This document shows positions 1 to 13,082 of a stretch of DNA of 64,000 bases, piece after piece. The notes under the pieces are model-generated. The model saw only the letters and a list, made by a program, of their open reading frames with translations. It ran no database searches and was not told the DNA's origin. Made by a program: the position numbers and the translations under genes. Every line of letters starts with the position of its first letter. Position 1 is the stretch's first letter. Source of the DNA: Allodiplogaster sudhausi (Eukaryota > Nematoda > Chromadorea > Rhabditida > Diplogasteridae); assembly GCA_945643635.1 (NCBI GenBank), contig CALZFC010000043.1, positions 3,157,501 through 3,221,500 of the forward strand, written 5' to 3'.

Positions 1-299
1 ATCTCTCAATCTCTCTTTCAGTCTCTCACATTTCTCTAAACTACGTTGTCTTCCTCCACCAGCCTTTCTCAACCTAATAAATAACTTGCAGAATATTGAG
101 TCCCCGAAATGTCTCTCTCCATCTCCGTGTCTCCCTCTCCCTCTCGTTTCCGATTCTTCCTTAGTCTTTCTTCTTTTGTCTTCTCTTTCCCACCCACGAG
201 CGTGAGAATGACGATGCGAACGGATGCAGAGGAAGGAGAGGAATTGGGGATGCACGAGGGAGACTCACTCATTCAGCCATTGGATTTAGATAGCATGGA

Positions 300-301
300 G
301 A

Positions 302-334
<33 letters not shown>

Positions 335-657
335 TAGAGAGGGAGAGAGGGAGAGGAAGAGAGAGGAGAAGAAGAAACAGATATAAAGACAAAGAAAGTC
401 AGGAAGACTAACACAGAAATGCTCAGAATAAATAAAAGTATGGCTGAAAAGCTGGCCGCGCGATTGTGAAAAGGAAATTGAGCTGCTATTTCTGAATCAT
501 ATTTCAAATGGACGTCACCATTAAGAATTCAGAGGAGCGAAGGAAGGCAATGAAAGAGGGAAATAACGGGGGATAACAAAGAAAATGGATGACGACCAAG
601 GAGATATGAACAATGAGAAAGTAAGAGAGAGAGAGAAAAAAAGAGCAGGGAGAGAGA

Positions 658-708
<51 letters not shown>

Positions 709-722
709 GAAGAGATAGAGAG
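300..722. repeat. GA-rich microsatellite pair
   Basis: Two purine tracts, about 300-375 and 600-722, consist of GA dinucleotides with AAAG and GGGA interruptions. The second ends some 70 bp before the PITP exon donor, so on the sense strand it forms a pyrimidine tract inside the downstream intron. No coding signal other than repeat-encoded Arg-Glu or Leu-Ser runs is seen here. Confidence 0.9.
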
Positions 723-790
723 AATGAGATTGATGGATAGCAATATAGATTGGGAAGTGAAAACCGTCTTGCGTTTAGTGAAAAGATTAC

Positions 791-923
791 CGGGAATCTT
801 GCTGCCGATGTGGTATATCTTGAAGGTGTACTGTCCTCTTCCGCCCGGTCCGTCATCGTACGGTCGATTCGTGATGATTTCCACTCCCGCGTCAGTGCCA
901 TGTGAGTCCAGGCGAGACTTCTT
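791..923 (-). CDS. Phosphatidylinositol transfer protein, single internal exon
   Basis: The exon is 133 bp: a ttgcag acceptor, 44 codons plus one base, and a gtaatc donor. The translation contains GVEIITNRPYDDG followed by GQYTFKIYHIGSKIP. This aligns with the class I PITP segment that in vertebrates reads GVEVLVNEPYE...GQYTHKIYHLQSKVP, just after the YSVAEAS motif. The family moves phosphatidylinositol and phosphatidylcholine between membranes. No N-terminal exon with a YQVGQLY-type motif could be found upstream (higher coordinates), and the downstream exons would lie before base 1. It is either an edge fragment of a real gene with long repeat-filled introns or a stranded exon. The family call is fairly sure; gene integrity is unknown. 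Confidence 0.72.
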
Positions 924-1190
924 CTGCAACTCCCTTCGTTGTACATATTTTAAATAGCTTCTTCTCAAGATATATTATCTATATTTTCCTCCTTTTTGGG
1001 GGTTCCGTTTACATTAAACATTTTTATAAAAAAAACTGCTTTCAATATAACTTGCGTGACTAAGTCACTCAGTGGCTTGTACTCATGCAGTTGTCATGTG
1101 TGTGAAACTACTAGTGTCCTCAGGTAATTGTCACGTGACAACGTCGCTACAGGAAACTCTAGCGACACTTTTTGTCCCCTTCTCTTGACT

Positions 1191-1232
<42 letters not shown>

Positions 1233-2711
1233 GCTCTCTCTTCTCTCTCCATCTCTAACTTCGTCTGGGTTCTCCTCGATTCCATTACTCTCTTCTCTCT
1301 CAGCTTATCCATGCCATGCAACACAACCCACATCTGCCCTTTCAAAAGCCCTCTCCTCTGAAGTCTCCGGCTCGCATTTCAAATGGGCGTTCCTCTGTCT
1401 GCACTCTTTTTTCTCCCTCGATGAGGGCAAAGCAGGGACAGCGGAAGTGAAAGGAAGAGGAGAAGAGACGAAGAGACTATCCCTCAGAGATGGAACGAGA
1501 GAAGAGATAAGAAAGATATATTAGAGAGGGCATCAAGGCCATCTTCGCATCTTCATTTCCTTCAATTTTTGGACTTCATCGGGTTGCTGAGTAAACGCGG
1601 AAGTTGATTCTGTTACATACTTATATACATACATACATACATATGTATGTCTGGCAAACTCTCGCGGCAATTTCGAAGGGGAAAAAAATTGTTCCGGGAT
1701 TATCTAATGTCATTTCCAGTTCATATTTTCATTCCCTCGAGAATAGTGTTTCAGAGATTCAAGTGATGTCAGGCAACTCTTTATTCTATTTGAAAGAAAT
1801 TTGTCTCGGCGACATGTGAGTTTCCCTGACTCACTCTTTCATCCCTACTCATTCTCTCCCTCCTTTCGCTTCCCCTCCTCCCACCTCCATCTCTCCCTTC
1901 ATCTTTTCCTCTCACCTCCCTCTCTCCCTTCATCTTTTCCTCTCAACTCCCTCTCTCCCTTCATCTTTTCCTCTCACCTCCCTCTCTCCCTTCATCTTTT
2001 CCTCTCACCTCCCTCTCTCCCTTCATCTTTTCCTCTCACCTCCCTCTCTCCCTTCATCTTTTCCTCTCACCTCCCTCTCTCCCTTCATCTTTTCCTCTCA
2101 CCTCCCTCTCTCCCTTCATCTTTTCCTCTCACCTCCCTCTCTCCCTTCAACTCCTCTCTCACACTCGGGATGGCGTGACGAGGCTTCAGCAGCCTAATTT
2201 TCCCCAATCGTGCACACCCCTGGTGAAGTGCCTCCTGCACATTACCAGATTCTCTTCTCTTCTTCTTTCTGACTTGTGTCTCTCCACCCTGCTATTTCTC
2301 TCTGCCTCTTTCTCTCTTCTTCACTTCTCGCTTCATCCCCTCAAGTTAGTCGGTGACACATACAAATATAAATGGAGATGAGGGTATCTTTGTGGCTTCT
2401 TCAGTGTGGTCCCTCTTGATTGGTATAAACATGGCCAAAGAAGTGACGCAATTCACGAGGCGGAAATCTCCAGAATGTCAAAAGATGGAGACATCATTAG
2501 CTTGATCACTTCAGATTTCCTAAGAAACTCTCGAAATACTCTTGAGACGAGAAGAAGGAAATACTTATCATTGGAGAAGGGAATGAGGCAATTATGAATA
2601 GTGTAGGCGGCAGAGAGAAGAGAGTGCAACGGCAGAGACACAGACCGAAAGATTGGGCAATGAAAAGAGCTTCCACTGCATTCTGCGTCATTTCGAGAGA
2701 GAAAGAGGCAC

Positions 2712-2762
<51 letters not shown>

Positions 2763-3051
2763 ACTCATCGGCCAACGGCCACATTGAAACGACGCTAATG
2801 TCCGTCTCCTCTCTTCCCATGCTCTCTCGCTCACTACTTTTTATGAGAGCCTCTCTGTAAGGATTAAGCTGCCCTCAATGGGGACCTGCCCCGGCGCAAA
2901 AAATTCCGATTCAGTTATCCAAAATTTAATTAGGGGTACCCATACGCACTGTAAGGAAAATTAGTAGATCAATTTTGCTATAAAAATTTTTTCCTTGCCT
3001 AGGCATGAAAAAGTAAGGAAAAAGTCTAATTCGCCATAACTTTCTTTAATA
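924..3051. other. Gene-free stretch with microsatellites
   Basis: No exon-like segment was found on either strand between the PITP exon and the palindrome. The stretch contains a (CT)n tract at about 1192-1246, a short (CATA)n run near 1618-1645, the 31-bp minisatellite listed separately, and a (GA)n tract at about 2716-2762. From about 2870 the base composition changes to AT-rich, continuous with the palindromic element that begins at about 3052. Confidence 0.7.
1886..2150. repeat. 31-bp minisatellite, about 8 copies
   Basis: A pyrimidine-only unit of about 31 bp, with core CCCTTCATCTTTTCCTCTCA, is repeated eight times in tandem with one partial copy at each end. Copies are nearly identical; one carries CTCAACTC where the others have CTCACCTC. 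It is distinct from the simple CT dinucleotide arrays around it. Its open reading frame (Ser-Leu-Pro-Phe rich) is a by-product of the repeat. Confidence 0.9.
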
Positions 3052-3820
3052 GCAATATTTTTCAATTTTCTTTTTTTTATTGGCATCCCCGTCGAATTCT
3101 AAACAAGAGACCTTTAAATGTCTTTCGAAAAATATTTCATTTTCATATCGAAAAATTATTTTAAATATTTCAATTTGACCGTTGAATACCTTATACTCAA
3201 AACGTTTTGGGTACTATATTTCAAATTGTAGATCATTAAAAACTGTATAACATATCTTCTTTTCGTTTAGCCTGGATGTCCCCTAAGCTGTTAAAAATGA
3301 GCTTAAATAGGGGCACCTCGCAGATGAACGATTCAAGGAATGCGTGAAGAAATGGTTAAATTCTTGTTTAAACATACAGTGAACCTCTTCATTCGATTCA
3401 GCGCTTGTGTCTTGTCATAATAGCTATATATCATAATTCATAAAACTATCGTTTTCCACGAACAAAACTCATTTTTCGATTTTTCTACCATGGACAGAAA
3501 ATGACCTAAAACTATTCGAATCGCTATATTTTCGACAAATTCAAAGACTACAGAATATGAATAGCACTATTCTGTACGCGACAAAATTATCTACAGCATA
3601 CATCATTTACATCTGGATAGGACGTCCCTACCAATGACTATATCGATTTTCCACGGCTGTCGCGTCAACACTGACAGATCCGCATTTTACAACTTTTCGT
3701 GCAATCTTAATGTTTCTTGCTCATCCAATACACCATTCTGCTCCACAAAGCATCCTGAAGTCAGAACGGCTGTTTATTTTGCATATTTCATGTGGTAAAA
3801 GCCCGCAAAAGGGTTTGCAT

Positions 3821-3876
3821 GCGCGCGGAATTGAACCTGCGACCTATCACATTCGACGTGCTCAACCAATACGCCC
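3821..3876 (-). other. tRNA-related sequence (left arm of palindrome)
   Basis: This is the mirror copy of the tRNA-like segment in the right arm. It has the same box B (GGTTCAATTCC when read on the minus strand), while its box-A-like segment reads TTGGTTGAGC, closer to the tRNA consensus than the right-arm version. Antisense translation gives the ARGIEPATY-type string that commonly betrays a tRNA gene translated in reverse. Confidence 0.4.
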
Positions 3877-4625
3877 AAATTACATTTTAAAATTCATTTC
3901 TCGAGACTCCTTGAACCAATTTTAAAGGTTGAACTATCAATCGATAGCTATTTTTTCGCTCTATCGAAATGAAAATATCCGTCAAAAAGTGTTAAATGAT
4001 GGTAAGGCAGAATAAGACGGCAAAATATTCGAACACAAAAAAGTATATCAAGCAATTTATTCATGAAGAAGTGATGCATAGGAAAGTTGTTCGTCTTCGC
4101 GAACGCTATCTAATAGTAGTTTATTAAATGTGGTGATGATGTGCACGTGCGAGAAATAGCGGCTGCGGAACTGGCCTCCCAAAAAATTAAATTTGCAAAG
4201 CCCCTCAGGGCACTTTTGCGGTACCCAATGGAAGATAAAATAGTGGCTGACATGGTATGTCCTCAATATTGATAATAGTACAGGAAAAGTGCCCTGAAGG
4301 GCTTTGCAAATTTAATTTTTTGGGAGGCCAGTTCCGCAGCCGCTATTTCTCGCATGTGCACATCATCACCACATTTCATAAACTACTATTAGATTGCTTT
4401 CGCGAAGACGAACAACTTTCCCATACATCACTTCTTCATGAATAAATTGCTTGATATACTTTTTTGTGTTCGAATATTTTGCCGTCTTATTCTGCCTTAC
4501 CATCATTTAACACTTTTTGACGTATATTTTTATTTCGATGGAGCGAAAAAATAGCTATCGATTGATAGTTCAACCTTTAAAATTGGCTCAAGGAGTCTCG
4601 AGAAATGAATTTTAAAATGTAATTT

Positions 4626-4681
4626 GGGCGTATTGGTTGTGCACGTCGAATGTCATAGGTCGCAGGTTCAATTCCGCGCGC
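4626..4681 (+). other. tRNA-related sequence (right arm of palindrome)
   Basis: The segment has a box-A-like stretch (GGGCGTATTGGTTGTGCACG) and, about 25 bp later, a box-B-like GGTTCAATTCC followed by CGCGCGC. This is the internal RNA polymerase III promoter layout of a tRNA. The acceptor and anticodon stems do not fold convincingly by eye, so a tRNA-derived SINE head or a decayed tRNA is likelier than a working tRNA. Confidence 0.4.
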
Positions 4682-5551
4682 ATGCAAACCCTTTTGCGGG
4701 CTTTTACCACGGGAAATATGCAAAATAAACAGCCGTTCTGACTTCAGGATGCTTTGTGGAGCAGAATGGTGTATTGGATGAGCAAGAAACATTAAGATTG
4801 CACGAAAAGTTGTAAAATGCGGATCTGTCAGTGTTGACGCGACAGCCGTGGGAAAATCGATATAGTCATTGGTAGGGACGTCCTATCCAGATGTAAATGA
4901 TTTATGCTGTAGAGAATTTTGTCGCGTACAGAATAGTGCTATTCATATTCTGTAGTCTTTGAATTTGTCGAAAATATAGCGATTCGAATAGTTTTAGGTC
5001 ATTTTCTGTCCATGGTAGAAAAATCGAAAAATGAGTTTTGTTCGTGGAAAACGATAGTTTTATGAATTATGATATATACCTATTATGACAAGAAACAAGC
5101 GCTGAATCGAATGAAGAGGTTCACTGTATGTTTAAACAAGAATTTAACCATTTCTTCACGCATTCCTTGAATCGTTCATCTCCGAGGCGCCCCTATTTAA
5201 GCCCATTTTTAACAGCTTAGGGGACATCCAGGCTAAACGAAAAGAAGATATGTTATACAGTTTTTAATGATCTACAATTTGAAATATAGTACCCAAAACG
5301 TTTTGAGTATAAGGTATTCAACGGTCAAATTGAAATATTTAAAATAATTTTTCGATATGAAAATGAAATATTTTTCGAAAGACATTTAAAGGTCTCTTGT
5401 TTAGAATTCGACGGGGATGCTAATAAAAAAAAGAAAATTGAAAAATATTGATTTTGAAGCGAGATACATCAAATCACAAAATATCCATACATTTAACTAT
5501 TCACGCAAGAATATTTTTGGAAAAAAAAGTTTTATCATTTATTCTTGTTAC

Positions 5552-5622
5552 TGGGGCCCAGTGCCGTGTCCGACAACGTTTTCGCTCTCGAAATCGAACA
5601 TCTGGATCTGGGGCAGGCCCAA
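5552..5622 (-). CDS. Candidate orphan exon, product unknown
   Basis: A 71-bp open segment lies between a ctccag acceptor and a gtaaca donor on the minus strand. It encodes LGLPQIQMFDFESENVVGHG and a few more residues, with codon-like composition unlike the AT-rich palindrome on its left and the pyrimidine-rich DNA on its right. It could be an upstream exon of the same minus-strand gene as the PITP exon at 791-923, but the sequence does not match the PITP N terminus that I know. Only the splice frame and composition support it. Confidence 0.3.
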
Positions 5623-5649
5623 CTGGAGGCATACAGAGAGGCTCTCTTA

Positions 5650-7914
5650 TATCATGTCTCTGTTTCTTTCCTTTGTATTATACTCTTTTCTACCCCTCTT
5701 TCTCTCTCTCCTTAATTTCTTTAAGGAACATCTTCTCATTTTCCTTTGTGTACTTTTAAAACAGCTGTTCCCTCTGAATAAAATCTCGCCCCTTAAAAGG
5801 AAGAGTGTTCTCTAACTTGCCATTAGCTGTCCTTCTGCTTCTTCTTTCACCGCTCAACTTTACAATTTCACCCAATTTTTCTTTATAATTCCAATCTTTC
5901 CAGTCTTCTTTCTCTGGCACGCTCTTGTTTGGTTGACAAATCATGCAACTTTTCCTCGGAGAGTGCCCCGAGAAATAAACTCTAATCCCTGAAGAAAGCT
6001 CGTGCATTCAGCACCTTGAAGCTGCAATTATGGAGATAAAACGAAAGGAGGGTGTTGATCTTCTGTTTTCGTTGCTGGCCAAACTTCTTATCAACAACAT
6101 CCTCCAAGATGTCATTTCTCATGACGTCACAGTAAATATCCCATTGAATATGCTGCCCAATGATGAAAGGAATAAGCTGGCAGCTTTTTTTCTTATCAAA
6201 GGACAAATGAGATCCTGAAGAGTCCAGACAGACAAAGGCAAGAGACGAAAATGACGTAAAAAAAGACAGCAAAACTTTCAAATAAAATGAACTGATAGCA
6301 TGGAGCTTTGAAAATTTTCAAACTGCAGTAAAAATTTAATATATAGGTTGTTCATATTTTATTTTGTGTGTGTATGTGTAAAATGTAGCTTTAAAAAAGG
6401 CTGGGGCTCCAAAATCGGTGCTCCCATTATCCAGCTTCCGGTCGTGGCCTGCCCACTCACAGCCATGCACGAACCCTTTTCATGAGGAATTCTGTTATCT
6501 TTCTCTCTCTCACTCTTTCTTTCTTTCTCTCTCACGCTCTTTCTTTCTTTCTCTCTCGCTCTCTTTATTTCTCTCTGTCTCATCTCATTCTAATGTACCG
6601 CCTCAACTTTCCCCCTCTCCACTCATTTTGTCTCTCTTCCTTCTCTAAACATTTCCATTTGCGTCCTTGTTTTCCTTGTCTCTTTATCGTGCACTCCATT
6701 CTTGCTTCCTTTCATGCTTGGCAACTTCCACTTTGCCTTCTCTTCCCCTGGGGGCGCTGACATGGATGAAGTGCCTCAGGTCATGTCAAACAGAGTCAAA
6801 GGACACTCAAATCAGTCATGCGTCCGAGTCTGATAAATGGTAGTTGTATACATATCTATGTATGTATTCATAAAACAAAGTCATGTAAGCAAGCTCTTCT
6901 CATCCATGCATATGTATCTACACGTAAATCCTAAAACGAGCATAGTGTTCGGATAAAGATTTTGAGCTTTTGTTCTCTTTATTTTTGTCTCTCTCTGCGT
7001 CACTGAAATTTTTTTATTTTCCCTCCCTCTTCTCCCTTCAACTCCATTCCATCTCACGTGAGTGAAATGGCTAATCAAGCGAGAATCTCTTCTTCCTCTG
7101 AAGATCTTCTCAGCTGATAAAGAACACCACTGAGAAGTCGATGAAAGTGGCAGAAGAAGAAGAAAGAAGGAATGGCATGGAGAAGATGAGAAGAAGTAGG
7201 AAAGTATTCAAGGTCAGATCAGTCTTCAAGTCCGATAGATTCTTAGCAAGCATCACATTAATCTCGCATATCTTCTCCACTGTCACCTGGCCTCTTCTGT
7301 CACTTCTTTCTGGATACCAATTTCACTCTTTTCTCCCTTTCCCTCACTCTCATTTCATTTCCTCTCTCCCTCTTCCTTTGTTTTCTCCCTTCCCCTCCAG
7401 AATCCCCTCTCCCTCTTCCTCTCTGCCGTCATCATTAGCATTCTCCTTCGTATCAACAGGATCGCTCTCTGCCACTCAAAACAGCCAGTCTAACCGTATA
7501 GGCCAAGTGCCCCTCTCTTCCACCTTTCAGCTGCCACAAAAAGGGTAGAATAAATCGCCAATCTCCACTAGTATCCCTCGTCGAAAAGGAAATTAAAAAA
7601 GAATAGAAAAACTCAACTACAGAGTATATGTATTTCTCAACACACATCTCTCTTTCTCTCTCTTTCTCTCCCTCTCTCTTCTCTCTCTCGGTCTCTCTCT
7701 ATCTTCTCTCTCATGTTCGATGTAGTCCTACCTTGTTTGGCAGAGTCTTTTCCTCTCTGACTTCGTGATTTTACAATTTTAGGACCTGACAGTGAGGACC
7801 CAGTGACCAGAGACGAATTATGGAAATTGCCAGTGACGGCACTTGGAGAGAATGAAAGAGCATTTTGAAAGTAGAGACATGCAATATTGTGAGAGAAGGA
7901 GTATAGAGAGCATT

Positions 7915-7981
<67 letters not shown>

Positions 7982-7994
7982 AGTTAGAGAAGGA

Positions 7995-8047
<53 letters not shown>

Positions 8048-8262
8048 AGTTAGAGAAGGAAGAGAGAGAGAGAGAGAGAGAGAGAGAACTCGAGAACTGG
8101 TGAGGCATCTATTGTCGAAGTGCAAAAATGGAATGGAGTGAAATTGGAGTTTGGGAATAGGAAATAACTTCAAGACCCGTCGTTGCTTACAATGTATGCA
8201 ATCATGTGCTGTTTGCTCTTTGACCTCATAGCCGTCTTTTTTTCTATTTCACCTTAGGTTGA

Positions 8263-8307
<45 letters not shown>

Positions 8308-8598
8308 CCTCTCTCTCTCTCCCTCACTCTACTCGATCTCTCAACAATCTTCTTTCTCCTCCTTAAATATAAAACTCTTTGGTCAGCTTACCAAGATAGC
8401 TTTAAGGCATGAGGACGTGAAAAATATGTTTACATTTCATTCATCCAGACATTTTCTCAAGTCGCAGACATGGGAAATAGGCGCGTGCCATTTCATTGTT
8501 CAATCACAATTTCTCTCTCTTTCTTGCCTTCTCTATCTATCTTACACACTCTCTCCTTCTAGATTTCTTCCCTCTCTCACCCTCATTCTCTCACCTCG

Positions 8599-8637
<39 letters not shown>

Positions 8638-9770
8638 CTCTCTCGCCTTTCCGTCCTCTGCATTCCCGCCATGTTCAAGTCTGCAAGTAAGCTTTGTCGC
8701 GAGTCTTGCCGGGTGGGTGAGTAGAAAGAGGTATGTAGAATAGGGAGGATGAACACTCCACTCTACAATTCAATGAAGAGTGCGACCTGCACAGGCAAAC
8801 AACACCATAGAAGGAGGGGGATAAAGCTGAAGGAGAGATAGAAAGAGAAGAGACGAGAGAAGCGAGAGAACACTGAAATAGTAAAGCAGACTGAGGGAGA
8901 TTGAGAAAGAAACAGACACAACAAAATGTTATAGATTAAGCGTATACCGTTCAAAAGCTACAATGGCGGAAGTACTACCAAGAAGTGGAATTAATTGAAG
9001 CGACTCTAGAAAATACCGATACAGAGAGGAGTAAGAGTTCGGTGGAGACCGCCGTTTCATTCCGATCATCTGTTTCCTCTGACGTCTATGATTAGAGAAG
9101 AGGAAGAGAGAAAGAGAGAGAGAATTAGAGAGAAGAATTAGAGAGCGAGACAGAGCGAGGGAAGAATGACAGAGAAAACAGAAAAGAACAAGAGCATCAG
9201 AGTTGTGATTCAATGCGATTAAACCACAAGGTTCCTCTTGCTTCAGTTGTGTGACGGTCGAAATGATAAACCTCGCACCAACATAATGAATCATTCGCTA
9301 AACAAGATGGTCCTGCAACGATAATCTACAGTAGTCTGATCTGAGTGCTATCTATTCTCCTACCTCTTTTCTTCTGTTCCTACAACCCCAGCCAGTTCAG
9401 GACGTGCAAAAACAACACAATTAGCTTCAGGCGCTGGTCGACGCAGTCTTTCAGGGACCAAAGTGAGGAAGATAGTACCAGAGTTAGAGACAGAGATAGA
9501 GGGAGAGAGAAAGAGAAAGAGAGAAAGAAGTGAAAAAGAGGAAGAGAGAGAAAGGGAAAGAGAGAAGGAAATGAAGACTTCTCCTTCTAGAGAACTTCTA
9601 ATTGTTGACAGAAGACTGCCCCGTTTTTCTTATACGTTTTGACACCCTTTGCCGTGCGCTTCTCGCCTCCATCCGATTCGGTAAGCCTATGGGAATTTAT
9701 GTATACTTTCCCATTTTGTAGCGCTCACAGAAACTTTCGATTCCTTCCCTTTGGAACTGCTCGACACTCG

Positions 9771-9829
<59 letters not shown>

Positions 9830-10134
9830 TTTTCTCTCTCTCTCTCTCTTTCCCCTTTCTTTCTCTCTCTCCGTCACAACAAACGTCTCGTGCATCGTTT
9901 GAAGCCGCCCGAAAGGAAGACCGAAGGCCGCTTATGGCAGAAGCAGTAAAATAAAGAGACGCAGAGATAGAAGGAGCATTAATGGAGAAGGCGAAGAGAC
10001 TAAAGAAATAGAGAAAGATGTGGATATATGTAGGGGAGAGATGCCACAAATGGAAGTATCAGCTAAATCGAGCCGAGTGCAAGGTGGAAAGAAGGAGCGC
10101 GTGGCAACTGATTGGAAGTGGGCTAGTGGAGGGC

Positions 10135-10178
<44 letters not shown>

Positions 10179-11803
10179 AAGAGAGAGAGGGAGAGAAAGA
10201 GAGAAAGAGAGAGGAAGAGAGAGGATTAATTATAATTGAACAGAAGAGACTCGAAAATGTCACGCAGGACTAAACGAGATTGAGAAGCACGCAAGCAAAT
10301 GAAGAGAGATCCATATGGATTTCGCATTGGAACGAGTGGAATAGATGGAGAGACAGAATGACATAGAAAAGAGAGAGAGAGAGAGGGAAAGAAAGAAGCG
10401 GAGATAGACAGAATGTTAGAGTAAGGAGAAGGAGAGAGAGAAGTGGCAGTCGGTGTTAAAAGAGATATTTGCAGATGGATTGAGTTGGCAAGTTGTTATT
10501 GTGTTCATTTGAGGTATCGGCAAAATCAGAGCGAGATATCTACTCAAAAGGGGATTGAAGGAACTACAGAAGGATAAAGAGAAATGAAAAGAGTAAAAGA
10601 GAATCGTCTGGCTTACAAGGTTCGTACAGTACCAATTTTATAGTTTAAGAGCTCAATCATATCGCAGTATTTTTTTTATTACTGCGATATGAATTTAATA
10701 GCAATGAAAGGTGTGAAAAATAAATAATAAACCAATTATTTAAAAAAAAATGTACCTGTATCATATAAAGCTGTGCGATTCGGTATTCATCGACGGTGAG
10801 AGGGAGGAGGATACGGTACTCCTTGATGAGCATTGCAGATAGAGAGGAGAGATGAGAGATGCAGAGAAAGAGAGTCGCTGCCTCAGAGGACGGACTGCCT
10901 CGGGGGCATTCGGAAGTCTTCCTCTACAGTGGAAAGCAGCGCCGGCGACGGCGGGACATTCCTGCAATGGCATGGGAAGAAGTCACTCTTCATAAAGAGA
11001 GAGAGGGACGGCGACAACAGGAAGGGGAGAGAGAAAGAGAGAGAGAGAAGTAGGGAAGAGAGAGAAGAGGAAGAGAGAAAGAAAGAAATGAGAGAAGCAG
11101 ATGACATCAGAACACTATCTTTCATGTTCTACGAACTCAGAATCAACGAGAGCACGCGTTCAGCTAATGCCCAATTATCAGTCACAAGTGGAGACGCGCA
11201 AGATGTTTCGACTTATTCAGAAGATGGCTCACCTCCAGTGGACACTGTCATCATTTGATCAAAAGAGTAGGGGAGAACGCTTCAAATATAGTTAAGTGGG
11301 AGGAAATTGTGCTCTTTTAAAATGGAAGTAAAGAAACACACACGCATTGCACTCAAGCAGAGTAGCAAAACATATGCACCCATACGTGGCAAGAAGAAGA
11401 ATGAATAGGGGACGAGACGAGGAAGGGGAAGGGAACACGAAGTATGGAACAGAGTCAATGGATTCAGGCAGCAGAAAAGAAGAGAACGACAAAAAGATGG
11501 AAAGTGATATGCGAGCAAGTGGTGGGCATGGACAGGAGAGAGTGTCAAGAAGAAGGAGAGGACAGAGAAATAGAAATGGCGTCTGAATGAAGCAGTCAAC
11601 GCGTTTATGCTAATTATTCATGAGTGATGGAACCTTGTGCTGGGAGAGGTCAGGAAGTGGTTGAAAGAGCGAAAAAGTTGAGGGAAGGAAGGAGGAAAAC
11701 CAAAGGAAAAGGGGAAAGAAATAGAATCAAGAATTGAAACGCTGACAATTGAAAGACAGATAAAATGAAAGAAGAGAGCCAGAGAGAAAGAGATAGATTT
11801 TGT

Positions 11804-11854
<51 letters not shown>

Positions 11855-12818
11855 CAATGAAAAAAATGAAAAAAAGAACAGTTTGAATTTCTCCTTGGAG
11901 CATCATCGTCGTTCCGTAGCGAAAATAAAAATAGAACGGAGAGCAGGGCAGAGATGACTAGGTTCACTGGAGCGTAATCATCGTAAGTTCTACATACTCC
12001 CCAAATCTGAAACAATGAGAGAGAGAGAGAGAGAGAGAGAGAGTGATAGGAGAGGGAGAGCAAGTAAAGAGAGAGAGAGGGACACAGAAGCAACGGTGAA
12101 AAGCCGGAGATGGGTGTGACATTGGCACGGAAGTGGGAATGAGCAGAGACATCGACTCTTTTCAATCTCAACACTCTCTCTCCTCTCTCTCTCTCCCTCT
12201 CTCTCTTTCTTCTGTCTCTTTCTCTCTCTCTTAATCTTCTTGTCTTTGCTTCTCTTTCTCTTCTTTCTCCGTCACTCTCCACATGAAACTTCATCGTCAA
12301 GACCAAAAAGCAGGCGTTGAAGTAAGGACGCGCCAGAAGAGCGTCAGCCGAGGAGAAGTCATCATTCTTGAATTACCTTGCGAGTGCAGAGCAAGTGTTT
12401 CTAGACACCCCCCACATTCAGAAGCATAGGTCGTCACTATATAAGCAAGCAAGAAAGAAGAGTGAGAGAGATAGAGAGCAGACAGAGAGAGAGACTGAGA
12501 GAAGGACGAGAGCGTAGCAGAGAGAAAGAGAAACTGAGAGAGGGATGAGGGAGTAGCAGAGAGAGAAAGCGAAACTGAGAGAGGGAGTGGGAGAAAGATG
12601 AGGGAAGAGGGAAATTAATAGAGAAAAAAAAAGAATTAGTGAGAGGAGAACATTAGTGTTATGTGTGAGTATTGCTTCGGAACACGCGCAACACATGAAA
12701 AGCTGGCCTGGGAAGTAAGAGGGAGGAGGGTGGCCCCGGAGGGTCCGCGATTCTGCCCCATCCACGACGACCTCCCTCTTTGCCTTTCGAGACGACGACG
12801 AACGAGCGGAGAGAAGAT

Positions 12819-12859
<41 letters not shown>

Positions 12860-13035
12860 GAGAGAAAAAGAAAAAAAGAGAGAGATAGGAGAGAGAAAGT
12901 GAGAGAGAGAGTGGAGGGAGGTTAGGGGTGCGCTAGAGAGATGATGAGACAACGTTTGAAAAGGGAGTGTGCACATGCGTGCACGCCGTTGGCCGCCGCG
13001 CCTCTGTATTAGACGGGCAGTGGCAGCCTTCTTCT

Positions 13036-13082
<47 letters not shown>

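Larger units (their letters stand above)
3052..5449. repeat. Large inverted repeat (foldback-like element)
   Basis: Two arms of about 1,166 bp, 3052-4217 and 4284-5449, are near-perfect reverse complements separated by a spacer of about 66 bp. They differ at only scattered single bases, so they encode the same 71-residue open frame on opposite strands (3710-3925 plus, 4577-4792 minus). Outside 3052 and 5449 similarity stops abruptly. No transposase-like reading frame is present. The structure fits a foldback or very long-TIR non-autonomous DNA transposon, or a recent inverted duplication. I could not find an unambiguous target-site duplication. Confidence 0.88.

Noticed and set aside
109..411. 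Open frames rich in Arg-Glu or Leu-Ser across all GA/CT tracts
   Set aside because: They are translations of dinucleotide repeats, occur on both strands at the same place and have no splice or family support.
1801..2178. 125-residue Ser-Leu-Pro protein
   Set aside because: Entirely the 31-bp minisatellite read in one frame (31 bp is not a multiple of 3, so the frame cycles).
3710..4792. Pair of 71-residue identical proteins on opposite strands
   Set aside because: They arise from the palindrome arms and include the antisense translation of a tRNA-like sequence; not a gene pair.
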